Source of the DNA: Pseudobdellovibrionaceae bacterium
Lineage (GTDB): Bacteria > Bdellovibrionota > Bdellovibrionia > Bdellovibrionales > JAMPXM01
Assembly (NCBI GenBank): GCA_023701225.1
Contig: JAMPXM010000005.1
Span: 1 to 33,701 of the forward strand
Direction of reading: 5' to 3'
Length of the DNA: 33,701 nucleotides
The notes below the pieces were generated by a model, which saw only the letters and a list, made by a program, of their open reading frames with translations, made no database searches and had not been told where the DNA came from. The translations under genes were made by a program, and so were the position numbers. Of this stretch, positions 24,874 to 32,891 are shown piece by piece (the first letter of the stretch is position 1; each line of letters starts with the position of its first letter).

Positions 24874-24908
24874 GCCAAGAAGATAGCCAAGAAAATAGCC
24901 AGAGACGA
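24861..24908 (+). repeat. Four 12-bp units across the DsbA-like stop codon
   Basis: Units of AGCCAAGAAATA-type: 24861-24872, 24873-24884, 24885-24896 and a diverged 24897-24908. In the reading frame each unit reads A-K-K-I, but in the first one the fourth codon is TAA, the present stop. Confidence 0.88.
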
Positions 24909-24976
24909 GGCCGTCAAAAGCGGGCGTCGCCTCCGCGCTTCACCCCAGGTCTCGAACAGCCCCTGAATATGAGCCT

Positions 24977-25004
24977 AAAGGACCCGATCCAGGGTCCTTT
25001 TTTT
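24977..25004 (+). terminator. Rho-independent terminator after the DsbA-like gene
   Basis: A 9-bp stem AAAGGACCC / GGGTCCTTT with a 6-nt loop, followed by a run of T (seven T in total from the stem end). It separates this gene from the lipA operon. Confidence 0.92.
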
Positions 25005-25027
25005 ATTGCACTCGCGGGGGCGGTGAT

Positions 25028-25056
25028 TTGCCTTTCCAGGGTTGAGCGTTTACAAA
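25028..25056 (+). promoter_or_regulatory. Candidate promoter of the lipA-E2-E3-lipB operon
   Basis: TTGCCT (25028-25033), 17 bp, TACAAA (25051-25056); four of six matches in each hexamer. It lies just after the terminator and gives a leader of about 36 nt before the lipA ATG. Confidence 0.5.
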
Positions 25057-25098
25057 GGGGGGCATTGGGCATTTATTGATCCCGAGAAAGGACCTCGT

Positions 25099-26049
25099 AT
25101 GTCCGTCTCTGATCCGGCTGCTCCGGGGAAGACACCTAAACCGTCTTGGCTCAAAGTTCGCGCTCCCGGCGGCGAAAGTTTCAATCGCATTAGGGACATG
25201 GCGTCGGAGCTCAAGCTTGCGACGGTCTGCCAAGAAGCGCGCTGTCCGAACATCGGCGAATGCTGGGGTGGTGGCACGGCGACGTTCATGCTCATGGGAG
25301 AGGTGTGTACGCGTGGATGCCGCTTCTGCAACGTGAAGACCGGCAATCCAAAAGGCAAAATCGACAACGAAGAACCCGAAAAAATCGGCTGGGCGATCGC
25401 GCAGATGGGCCTGGAATATGTCGTCCTCACCTCGGTCGATCGGGACGATCTCCCGGATCAAGGGTCCTCGCATTTTGCGCGTACCATCGAAGTGATCAAA
25501 ATCAACGATCCGAAACTGATCGTCGAAGTTCTCACGCCGGACTTCCGTGGGCGTCGTGATTTGGTGGAGCCGCTTGTGCGCGCCAAGCCGGATGTCTTCG
25601 CGCACAACATCGAAACGGTCGAAAGTCAGACAAAGCGGGTACGTGATCCTCGCGCCGGGTATCGCCAGAGTCTGGATGTCTTGCGCATGGTAAAAGAGAT
25701 CGATCCGACTCGTTACACGAAGTCTTCGATCATGTTGGGCCTGGGCGAACAAAAAGACGAAGTCCTCCAAGCGCTCAGTGACCTGCGTGACGTGGGTTGT
25801 GATGTCGTCACTTTTGGCCAATATCTGCAGCCGACCCGCCGGCATCTCAAAGTGGAATCGTTTGTTTCGCCTGAAGAGTTCCGGGAGTGGCAAACGGTTG
25901 CCGAGGGAATGGGATTTTTGTATGTGGCCAGCGGTCCCTTGGTTCGCAGCTCGTATCGCGCTGGTGAGTTTTTCATGAAAGGCGTGATCGAAAAACGTCG
26001 GGCGGAAAATGTCTCCGACCAAGCGCAGTCGAGCGTGACTCTCGCGTAA
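25099..26049 (+). CDS. lipA: Lipoyl synthase
   Basis: Radical-SAM enzyme that inserts two sulfurs into the octanoyl chain bound to E2 or GcvH. It has both iron-sulfur clusters: the auxiliary C44-x4-C49-x5-C55 and the radical-SAM C70-x3-C74-x2-C77, plus the C-terminal R-S-S-Y serine ligand. ATG 25099 (316 aa) follows AAAGGA at 6 nt and gives the normal length; the longer frame from 25042 is not supported. It is the first gene of an operon that also carries E2, E3 and lipB, so the cofactor enzymes sit with the apoprotein they modify. Confidence 0.98.
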   Translation: MSVSDPAAPGKTPKPSWLKVRAPGGESFNRIRDMASELKLATVCQEARCPNIGECWGGGTATFMLMGEVCTRGCRFCNVKTGNPKGKIDNEEPEKIGWAIAQMGLEYVVLTSVDRDDLPDQGSSHFARTIEVIKINDPKLIVEVLTPDFRGRRDLVEPLVRAKPDVFAHNIETVESQTKRVRDPRAGYRQSLDVLRMVKEIDPTRYTKSSIMLGLGEQKDEVLQALSDLRDVGCDVVTFGQYLQPTRRHLKVESFVSPEEFREWQTVAEGMGFLYVASGPLVRSSYRAGEFFMKGVIEKRRAENVSDQAQSSVTLA

Positions 26050-26106
26050 AAACTGCATTCAATCGAGTGGAATCAGATTTAGGGATCAGGGAAAAGGGGT
26101 CTAGAG

Positions 26107-27441
26107 ATGGCGACAAAGAACGTACAGCTTCCAGAAATCGGCGAGGGCGTGACCGAAGGCGAACTCGTGAACTGGTTGGTGAAGGTAGGTGACAAGATCG
26201 AGCCTGATCAGGCGATCGCGGAACTGATGACCGACAAAGCGACTGTTGAAGTGCCGAGTCCGATCGGCGGAGTCGTCAAGGAGCTGAAGTTCAAAGAAGG
26301 CGATGTCATCACTGTCGGAAGCGTCGTCATTGTCGTAGACGCCGATGGCGCCGCTGCCGCGGCTCCGGCCCCCACTCCCGCGAAATCGGCGGCTCACACG
26401 CCGGCGCCGCAACCGGCTCCCGCCGCGTTCGCGAAGCCCGCTCCCGCTCTTACGCCAAAGCCAGCGGCGACGACTGTAGCGACGACTGTAGCAATGAGCG
26501 GCGGGACCGATGTGTATCCGCCTCCGGCCTCGAGCCGCGTGTTGGCCACTCCGGCTACGCGTCGTCTGGCACGTGAGATGGGCGTGGATGTCAACAGTAT
26601 GAACGGCACGGGTATGGCCGGCCGAGTGACTCGCGAAGATGTTCTCGGCGCACGGGGCGCGGGTGCCGTTTCTGGTGGACCCGCCACCTACCAAGCTCCT
26701 TCGATTCCGCGACCGGGCTTTGTCGGCCAAGGTGGCGCGATGGAAGAACGAGTGCAGCTAAAGGGAATCCGCAAAAAGATCGCCGAAAACTTGCAGATGG
26801 CCAAACACATCATTCCGCATTTCACGCTGATGGATGAAGCCAATGTGACCGCCTTGGTGGCGATGCGCGAGGAGCTCAAGGCCGCGGGCGAAAAGGCGGG
26901 TGTGAAAGTCACCTATATGCCGTTTGTTTTCAAAGCGCTGATCGCGACGGTGCGCGAATTCCCGATGTTCAACGCCAGCATCGATGATGCCGCCAATGAG
27001 ATCGTCTACAAAAAATATTTCAACGTGGGCTTTGCCGCGGACACACCGAATGGCCTGCTCGTGCCGGTCGTGAAAAACGCCGATCAAAAGTCCATCCTTC
27101 AAGTGGCCAAAGAGATCACTGAGCTCGCCACGAAGGCACGCGATGGTAAATTGGCGCTGGACGAGATGAAGAATGCAACGTTCACCGTGACCAATATCGG
27201 TTCCGTGGGCGGCACGTACGCGACTCCTGTGATCAATCACCCGGAAGTCGCTATCTTCGGTATGTACAAAATCCAAGACAAGCCGGTCTTGAAAGACGGC
27301 AAGATCGAATTCACTAAGACCATGAATTTCACGGTGACGGCCGATCATCGGCTGATCGACGGCGCGGTCGCGGCTCGCTTCTTGAAGGCGTTCATTCATC
27401 GCATCGAGAACCCCGGTGTTCTCATGCTGGACATGATGTAA
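26107..27441 (+). CDS. 2-oxoacid dehydrogenase E2 (dihydrolipoyl acyltransferase)
   Basis: Core of a pyruvate or branched-chain dehydrogenase complex: its lipoyl arm carries the acyl group from E1 and transfers it to CoA. Order: one lipoyl domain with K44 in MTDKATVEV; an Ala/Pro linker with a short 12-bp duplication; the E1/E3-binding domain (LATPATRRLAREMGVDVNSMNGTGMAGRVTREDV); a second linker; and the catalytic domain from about residue 210, with H414 and D418 in TADHRLIDGA. A single lipoyl domain and the opening LPEIGEGVTEGELV resemble E2s that pair with alpha2-beta2 E1s more than AceF. The ribosome site AGGGG fits ATG 26107. It is followed 16 nt later by E3. Confidence 0.95.
   Translation: MATKNVQLPEIGEGVTEGELVNWLVKVGDKIEPDQAIAELMTDKATVEVPSPIGGVVKELKFKEGDVITVGSVVIVVDADGAAAAAPAPTPAKSAAHTPAPQPAPAAFAKPAPALTPKPAATTVATTVAMSGGTDVYPPPASSRVLATPATRRLAREMGVDVNSMNGTGMAGRVTREDVLGARGAGAVSGGPATYQAPSIPRPGFVGQGGAMEERVQLKGIRKKIAENLQMAKHIIPHFTLMDEANVTALVAMREELKAAGEKAGVKVTYMPFVFKALIATVREFPMFNASIDDAANEIVYKKYFNVGFAADTPNGLLVPVVKNADQKSILQVAKEITELATKARDGKLALDEMKNATFTVTNIGSVGGTYATPVINHPEVAIFGMYKIQDKPVLKDGKIEFTKTMNFTVTADHRLIDGAVAARFLKAFIHRIENPGVLMLDMM
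26467..26490 (+). repeat. Two 12-bp units in the E2 linker
   Basis: Exact duplication of GCGACGACTGTA, encoding ATTV-ATTV in the flexible linker between the lipoyl and peripheral-subunit-binding domains. It is a size change that keeps frame. Confidence 0.88.
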
Positions 27442-27457
27442 GGCGAAGGGGATCCAC

Positions 27458-28918
27458 ATGGCTCAGAAGTTCGATGTTGTAGTCGTAGGCGCAGGTCCTG
27501 GTGGATATGTCGCGGCGATCCGCTGCGCGCAGCTCGGTCTCTCGACCGCTGTGATCGAACGCGAATACTTGGGCGGCGTTTGTTTGAACGTTGGATGTAT
27601 CCCGTCCAAAGCGCTGATCACCGCCGGACATTTTTTTGATAAGCTTCAGCACAGCGCGCCTGAAATGGGCATTCGCCTTCCGAAGGGCGAAGCGACCATC
27701 GATATGGCACAGATGCAGAAGTGGAAGACAAGCGTGTGCGACCGCATGTCGGGTGGAGTGGAGCAGCTTCTCAAGGGCAATTCCGTCGCCATTCTCCGCG
27801 GTGAGGCGACGTTTAAAACCGCGCATGAATTAAACGTGAAATCCTCTGGCGGCATGGAGACCGTGACGGCGAAGAACTTCATCATCGCCACCGGCTCGCG
27901 CCCAATTGAAATTCCGGGTTTTGCGTTCGATGAAAAATTCGTTCTCTCATCCACGGGTGCGCTCGCGTTGTCCGAGCTCCCAAAGAAGCTCGTCGTGATC
28001 GGCGGCGGATACATCGGTTTGGAGCTCGGTTCGATGTACGCTCATCTCGGTGTTGAAGTCACCGTGGTCGAAGCCGGTCCAGGCGTTCTCCAGGGCGCAG
28101 CCGATCCGGAGTGCGTGCAGGTCGTCGCGCGCAAACTCAAAAAGACGGGCGTGGAAACGCTGTTGGATGCAAAGGCCAAGGGCTGGAAAAAATCTGGCTC
28201 CGGCGTGGAAGTCACCGTCGACGTCAAAGGCAAGGAACAGACGCTCAAGGCCGACAAAGTGATCGTGACCGTGGGGCGCAAGCCCAATAGCGATCAAGCG
28301 AACTTGAAGGGCATTGGCCTTCAGATCGATGAGCGCGGCTTCATCAAAACCAATTCGCAACGGCGCACCTCGCATTCGCACATCTTCGCCATCGGCGATA
28401 TCGCTTGCCAGCCGATGCTTGCGCATAAGGCTTCGCATGAAGGCGTCCTGGTCGCGGAGGTCATCGCCGGGAAAAATCGCGCGTTCGACGCGAAGACAGT
28501 TCCTGCCGTGATCTTCGTCGATCCTGAGATCGCGGCCGCAGGTATGACGGAAGACGAGGCAAAATCCGCCGGTTACTCGGAACTCAAGGTGGGCAAGTTC
28601 CCGTTCGCGGCCAATGGTCGCGCGGTCTCGCTCATGGAAGCCGAAGGTTTCGTGAAGATCGTCGCGGATGCGAAAACCGATGTCGTGCTTGGGGTTCACA
28701 TCGTTGGCCCCGACGCGAGCAATATGATTTCGGAGGCAGCGCTCGCCATTGAAATGGGGGCCCGTTTGCAGGATCTCGCTCTCACTATTCATCCTCATCC
28801 GACTTTGGGAGAGACGATGATGGAAGCAGCCGAGGCGGCCTTGGGACATGCCATCCATATCATCCAAAAGCCGCTGAATCAGCGTAAGGAAGGCCCGAGC
28901 CTTCGCGCCAACGCGTGA
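27458..28918 (+). CDS. lpdA: Dihydrolipoyl dehydrogenase (E3)
   Basis: FAD enzyme that reoxidises the lipoyl arm with NAD. It has the FAD-binding GAGPGGYVAA, redox disulfide C42/C47 in GGVCLNVGCIPSK, the NAD-binding GGGYIGLELG, and the dimer-interface catalytic H447/E452 in HPHPTLGE. At 486 aa it is slightly longer than E. coli Lpd (474). Clear start at ATG 27458, 16 nt after E2. Its stop overlaps the start of lipB. It can serve any lipoyl complex of the cell. Confidence 0.97.
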   Translation: MAQKFDVVVVGAGPGGYVAAIRCAQLGLSTAVIEREYLGGVCLNVGCIPSKALITAGHFFDKLQHSAPEMGIRLPKGEATIDMAQMQKWKTSVCDRMSGGVEQLLKGNSVAILRGEATFKTAHELNVKSSGGMETVTAKNFIIATGSRPIEIPGFAFDEKFVLSSTGALALSELPKKLVVIGGGYIGLELGSMYAHLGVEVTVVEAGPGVLQGAADPECVQVVARKLKKTGVETLLDAKAKGWKKSGSGVEVTVDVKGKEQTLKADKVIVTVGRKPNSDQANLKGIGLQIDERGFIKTNSQRRTSHSHIFAIGDIACQPMLAHKASHEGVLVAEVIAGKNRAFDAKTVPAVIFVDPEIAAAGMTEDEAKSAGYSELKVGKFPFAANGRAVSLMEAEGFVKIVADAKTDVVLGVHIVGPDASNMISEAALAIEMGARLQDLALTIHPHPTLGETMMEAAEAALGHAIHIIQKPLNQRKEGPSLRANA

Positions 28919-29643
28919 GCCCGGATATGATGTCATCCAATGATGATTCCACTGCCGATTCCGTCGGCGGCCTTGGCCAGACCAACGCGAACTCGGAAAG
29001 TCTCGGTGTTCAAGACTGGGGATTGATCGACTATCGTGAGGCCCTCAGGCGCCAGGATGACCTTGTCGGGCTGGTGCACCAGGAGCTCGCGCGTGAGACC
29101 TTGATCCTTTGTTCGCATCCGCCGATTGTCACGCTCGGACGTGGCACGAAGCCGGGCGATGTGGACGGATGGACAGGTGAACTCGCCGAGATCAGCCGTG
29201 GTGGCCGAGCCACGTATCACGGCCCAAGCCAGATCGTCGCCTACCCAGTGATCGATCTCACTCCTCGCGGACGTGACCTGCATCAGTATATGCGCACACT
29301 CGAAGAATCGATCGTCGCAACCTTGGCTGCGTTCGGCATTCATGCGACCGGTCGTACGCGGCAACCGGTAGCCCCTGGTGAAGACGCGACCGAAGCGACC
29401 GGCGTCTGGGTGGTCTCGCGCAAAGTCGCTTCGATCGGCATTGGCGTGCGCAAATGGGTCAGCTTTCACGGGCTCGCGCTCAATGTCGAACATGATCCGA
29501 AAGCGTTTCAAGGCCTCAAGCCGTGCGGTTTCACGCCTGAGACGATGATCAGCATGGAAGAGATTCTTGGAACCCGTCCGAATCGCCAAGAGGTCCAGAA
29601 CACTCTGACGCGTGAACTTTTGACGAGGCTCTCGGTTTCGTAA
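28915..29643 (+). CDS. lipB: Octanoyltransferase
   Basis: Moves octanoate from acyl carrier protein to the lipoyl lysine before LipA acts. The catalytic Cys is C204 in PCGFTP and the Lys is K170 in RKVASIGIG, with the GGRATYHGPSQ and HGLALNV loops. The GTG at 28915 overlaps the E3 stop (GTGA) and gives 242 aa, with about 25 extra Ser/Asn residues before the domain; ATGs at 28927 and 28930 are alternatives. None has a good ribosome site, so coupling to E3 is probable. It is the last gene of the operon. Confidence 0.95.
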   Translation: MSPDMMSSNDDSTADSVGGLGQTNANSESLGVQDWGLIDYREALRRQDDLVGLVHQELARETLILCSHPPIVTLGRGTKPGDVDGWTGELAEISRGGRATYHGPSQIVAYPVIDLTPRGRDLHQYMRTLEESIVATLAAFGIHATGRTRQPVAPGEDATEATGVWVVSRKVASIGIGVRKWVSFHGLALNVEHDPKAFQGLKPCGFTPETMISMEEILGTRPNRQEVQNTLTRELLTRLSVS

Positions 29644-29707
29644 AGTCGGGGATTCATGTACGCGGTCGAGCCTCTTTAAGAACGGCGTTTTGGAGATGAT
29701 CGCCCGA

Positions 29708-30643
29708 TTATTTTCCGCGAAGACCGATCTGATTGCCGAGCGGATCTCGAATTTGGCAGATGTGATCGCCGTCACCAAGAGAAAGAGGACCGCGAAAGAC
29801 TTCGCCGCCGAGCGATTTCAGGAGCGCCACGGCTTGGTCGAAATGTTCCACTGGCCAATAGGCGAGTTCCGTTTGTGTGCCCGCCGGGAATTGAGGATCG
29901 CCAGGCTGGAGTATCAGCGAGCGAGTACCGATTTTAAATTCGCAAATTTCAGGTAAATCCAGAATCGGCTCGACGGCGAAAGCTCGGCGGTAGAATTCCC
30001 TGCTGGCTTGGATATCGGACGTAAACAGGATCACGTGGTCTGTTTCCGCACCCACAAGCAAGTCGGCCGCGTCTTCGAAATGGAGTTCGCGGATTTTTGC
30101 GAAGACCAGAGTGTCTCGGCACTCCGCGAAGTCCGCGTCGCGGCGGACGATGCTATCCAAGCGATATCCATTCCTACGAGGAACGGAGGCGGAACGAATG
30201 TTCGTGGAGTTGCAGCGGATTTCGATGCGATTGAAGCCGAGTCGGAACAGTTCTTGTTCGAGAATTCGCACGGCCTCCGACATAAACCCTTGGCCTTCAA
30301 AGGGGCCGAGAAGCCAATAGCCGATTTCGCATTTGTCATTGAGCCAAGAAATCGTATGCACGCCGCAGTTGCCCAGGTACATATCGTCCGTGTTGCGAAA
30401 AATCCCATAATCGTAAATCTTGTAATGACTCCAGGCTTCCAAGGTCATGGCGATGTAATTGCTTTCATCCTCGACCGTCCGAGTGAGATCGACCCACGGG
30501 AGATATTGTCTGAGCCGCTCTCGGTCTTGCTCGATAGAAGCGAACATGGTCGGCGCCAGGTGCGGCTCATGCTTACGCAGCGTGATGCGTGAGCCTCGGA
30601 GCGCTTCGGACAGATAGGTCTTCTGCATGTTTCGACTCTTCAT
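29708..30643 (-). CDS. GNAT acetyltransferase - VOC/glyoxalase fusion
   Basis: A 311-aa two-domain protein. Residues 1-180 are a RimJ/RimL-type N-acetyltransferase (SRITLRKHEPH, GYWLLGPFEGQGFMSEAVRIL with the acetyl-CoA loop, then the IEIRCNSTNIRSASVPRRNGY helix). Residues 190-311 are a vicinal-oxygen-chelate domain (ETDHVILFTSDIQASREFYRR..., ending DPLGNQIGL). In the VOC half the last metal-ligand Glu of the D-P-x-G-N-x-x-E motif is Gly, so metal binding may be lost. Starts at ATG 30643 (GGAAG upstream) or 30628. It is a single gene, convergent with lipB and divergent from the next operon. Fusion of an acetyltransferase with a VOC domain suggests a small-molecule resistance or modification enzyme; the substrate is unknown. 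Confidence 0.83.
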   Translation of the reverse strand: MKSRNMQKTYLSEALRGSRITLRKHEPHLAPTMFASIEQDRERLRQYLPWVDLTRTVEDESNYIAMTLEAWSHYKIYDYGIFRNTDDMYLGNCGVHTISWLNDKCEIGYWLLGPFEGQGFMSEAVRILEQELFRLGFNRIEIRCNSTNIRSASVPRRNGYRLDSIVRRDADFAECRDTLVFAKIRELHFEDAADLLVGAETDHVILFTSDIQASREFYRRAFAVEPILDLPEICEFKIGTRSLILQPGDPQFPAGTQTELAYWPVEHFDQAVALLKSLGGEVFRGPLSLGDGDHICQIRDPLGNQIGLRGK

Positions 30644-30672
30644 CAGGACTTCCGGTCAGGCAAACGAATTCA

Positions 30673-30701
30673 TTGAGTGTGTGGGAATCGGAAGCCATAC
30701 T
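30673..30701 (+). promoter_or_regulatory. Promoter giving a probably leaderless mRNA for the 30708 operon
   Basis: TTGAGT (30673-30678), 17-bp spacer, CATACT (30696-30701); four of six matches each. The -10 ends 6 nt before ATG 30708, which has no ribosome site. Confidence 0.5.
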
Positions 30702-30707
30702 ACGGTC

Positions 30708-31499
30708 ATGAGAACACTTTATTGTCTTCTAGTTGTCATGATGGCGCTCCCCGCGATGGGCGCGACCGATATGTATCCTTGTTTTAAAAATGTTGCGGAA
30801 GTCCTCGATCGCTCCGAACCGGCGAGCGGTTGGACGTTTGATACGACAGAGAATTTGCTTCGCGCGGGATCGAGCGTCTCGGGCGTGAACTACGAACTCA
30901 GGCGTTCGGAAAAGGTAGCCGAGTTGCGGCGCGTGTCTCCGACCGGTGACCGCTCTTATAAATTCGAAATCCCGCATTGTTATACGGAATTTCGCATGGA
31001 GCGCGGCACCCCAGCGACAGCTCAAGCGAAAGGCCAAGAGGCCGCCACGATCGCCGATGGTTGGACCGACCAAGATTTGTCGCAGCTATTGAAAACGTCG
31101 GCGAAGAACGGACGCCGTGGATTCATCTATGTCTGGTCGCCGAATATGCCGCTCGCTCTACGCGGCTTCCCGGAGGCGCAGAAAATCGCGAAGTCTTTGA
31201 ATTTGGATTTCATCGCGGTCCGCGATCCTCACAGCAGCGCCAAATTCGCGCAGATGATCGTGACCAAGCGTGGGTTTCCGAAGTCGGCGATGCGTCCGTT
31301 GGATTCATCGGAAGTGATCGCAACCGGCGCGATCAATCACTTTCCGGCGATCGTATTGTTCGAAGAAGGTCGTCTGCATTCGCGGGCTCGCCCAGGTTAT
31401 GATGAGGCGCCGCGCCTGCGTGCACTCTTGGAGCAGTCTTATATGACTGGGCCGGTTGAGCGAATTCGTCTGCCGTCGGGAAAGGGCAAAAATCAATGA
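30708..31499 (+). CDS. Exported thioredoxin-like protein without active-site cysteines
   Basis: A 263-aa periplasmic protein. The ATG at 30708 starts a signal peptide (MRTLYCLLVVMMALPAMGA); the earlier frame has none. After an N-terminal region of about 110 residues with two Cys (MYPC, IPHC), residues 125-245 follow a thioredoxin fold: GRRGFIYVWSPNMPLALRGFPEAQKIAKSL lines up with F-x-x-W-C-x-x-C, but the cysteines are replaced (SPNM), and NHFPAIVLFEEGRLHSRARPGYDE fits the cis-Pro strand. It would bind rather than oxidise or reduce thiols. It overlaps the following propeller-cytochrome gene by ATGA, so they are made together. I know no named family for this pair. Confidence 0.72.
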   Translation: MRTLYCLLVVMMALPAMGATDMYPCFKNVAEVLDRSEPASGWTFDTTENLLRAGSSVSGVNYELRRSEKVAELRRVSPTGDRSYKFEIPHCYTEFRMERGTPATAQAKGQEAATIADGWTDQDLSQLLKTSAKNGRRGFIYVWSPNMPLALRGFPEAQKIAKSLNLDFIAVRDPHSSAKFAQMIVTKRGFPKSAMRPLDSSEVIATGAINHFPAIVLFEEGRLHSRARPGYDEAPRLRALLEQSYMTGPVERIRLPSGKGKNQ

Positions 31500-32851
31500 C
31501 AACGTGGATTGGCTTTATCGCATCTTTACTCGCGGTTTCCCCGGCGTTCGCTCAAAGCAATAACAATGCATGCGTAGGCAAAGAACCGGCCGTGATCCGC
31601 GAAGTTCCTTTCAAGGGACAGCCGAGCTTTTTCTTTCGTGCGTTCCCGGCCGAAGATATGGTGTCGTTCGCATCCAGTGAGAGTCGAAACCGGATTTTCG
31701 ATTTGCGCACCGGGGAAGAAGTGGAAATACCTGGCAGCTATGATCCCGTACCGCTTTGGAACGAGCGTTACATGGTCGTGCCGATCAGCGATGGCGGAGC
31801 GACGCGGATGGAATTCTTCGCGATGAACGATCTGCGCAAGTCCAAGCGAAACACGAAACCCGTTCGTCGCAATGAGTTGGAAGGGACCTATCAGTCGGTC
31901 GGCTCCTTGCCATCGATCGACGGGGTGGAAGTCTATCGGATCATTACAGCATATTTGGGGGTTTCGTCGCGCGATTATAAAGTACGCGATGGAAAAAGTG
32001 GCGAGGCTGCGATCGAGCCGATCGGGGATCCGGTTCTGCTCTGCAAAGGTTATGACTTGAAGTTGCCGATGCTATCAAAAAATGGAACTGAATTGGCCGC
32101 GCTAGATGCGAGGACCAACACGACCAAGATTTTCGGCGTCGATCCAGCGACAAATATGTGCGTGGAAAAGCTCGATTTGGGTGTGCAGACCGGTAAAGTG
32201 GATTTCAGTTTCGATGGTCGCTTCTTGGCCTATCACGTTTCCAAAGTCGACGTCGGTGGTAGCTTTTTCTCGCGGCCGGACAAGAGTTGGTCCATGCAGG
32301 TCCACGTCTATGATCGAGTCAAACGGCGTGTGCATGTGCTCTCGGCCGATATGGCGCGCAATTCCTATTTTCCGGTATTCCGACAGGATGGGACAATCGT
32401 ATTTCTCCGCTCGGATAAGAGCGGAGAAAACTATGTCTTCGCGGTCGCCGATCTGAAAAAGGCCGGCATCATCGATGCCGAAGGCGGCGCTTACGAAAGC
32501 GAAAAGAAAGTTCGTGCTCCGGTGCGCGCAAAGGAAATGCTCGATGCGGTGGCGTGCCGGTCCATGGATGCGAGCCCCGAAGAGATCCGTCGGAGCCTGC
32601 TCAGTTATCGCTCCGTCATCGAACGCAAGTGCCAGTACTGCCATGCGGACCCTTCGATTGGGATCGATTTCTTCAACGTTTCGGCTTTGAAGGCAGCAAA
32701 GCCGAAACGCACACCCGCGGCCGCGAATATGCTTCAGGCCATCGGGATGCGCTTGCGCGGGACAGACGGCGTCGTGCGCATGCCACTCGAGGGGCAGATT
32801 TCGGAAGAAGAAGTACAAGTGGTTCTGCAAGAACTCGGAATCGTGAAATAG
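31496..32851 (+). CDS. Exported propeller-like protein with C-terminal cytochrome c domain
   Basis: A 451-aa periplasmic protein. ATG 31496 overlaps the previous stop (ATGA) and begins a signal peptide ending near AFA-Q. Residues 40-330 consist of repeating strands with motifs such as MVSFASSESRNRIFDLRTGEEV, KVDFSFDGRFLAYHVSKVD and YFPVFRQDGTIVFLRSDKSGE, the TolB/WD-like beta-propeller pattern. Residues 360-451 carry one class-I heme c site, C379-Q-Y-C382-H383, with M429 in VRMPLEG as the likely second axial ligand. Such fusions can couple heme redox to a partner. The substrate or redox partner is unknown. It is convergent with ExbD. Confidence 0.85.
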   Translation: MTTWIGFIASLLAVSPAFAQSNNNACVGKEPAVIREVPFKGQPSFFFRAFPAEDMVSFASSESRNRIFDLRTGEEVEIPGSYDPVPLWNERYMVVPISDGGATRMEFFAMNDLRKSKRNTKPVRRNELEGTYQSVGSLPSIDGVEVYRIITAYLGVSSRDYKVRDGKSGEAAIEPIGDPVLLCKGYDLKLPMLSKNGTELAALDARTNTTKIFGVDPATNMCVEKLDLGVQTGKVDFSFDGRFLAYHVSKVDVGGSFFSRPDKSWSMQVHVYDRVKRRVHVLSADMARNSYFPVFRQDGTIVFLRSDKSGENYVFAVADLKKAGIIDAEGGAYESEKKVRAPVRAKEMLDAVACRSMDASPEEIRRSLLSYRSVIERKCQYCHADPSIGIDFFNVSALKAAKPKRTPAAANMLQAIGMRLRGTDGVVRMPLEGQISEEEVQVVLQELGIVK

Positions 32852-32891
32852 GAAAGAGTTGGTTTCGTCCTACGACTCTGGTCTTTAATCC

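Noticed and set aside
25003-26058. 351-aa minus-strand open frame
   Set aside because: It is antisense to lipA, which has all cluster cysteines.
27947-28936. 329-aa minus-strand open frame
   Set aside because: It is antisense to the E3 gene.
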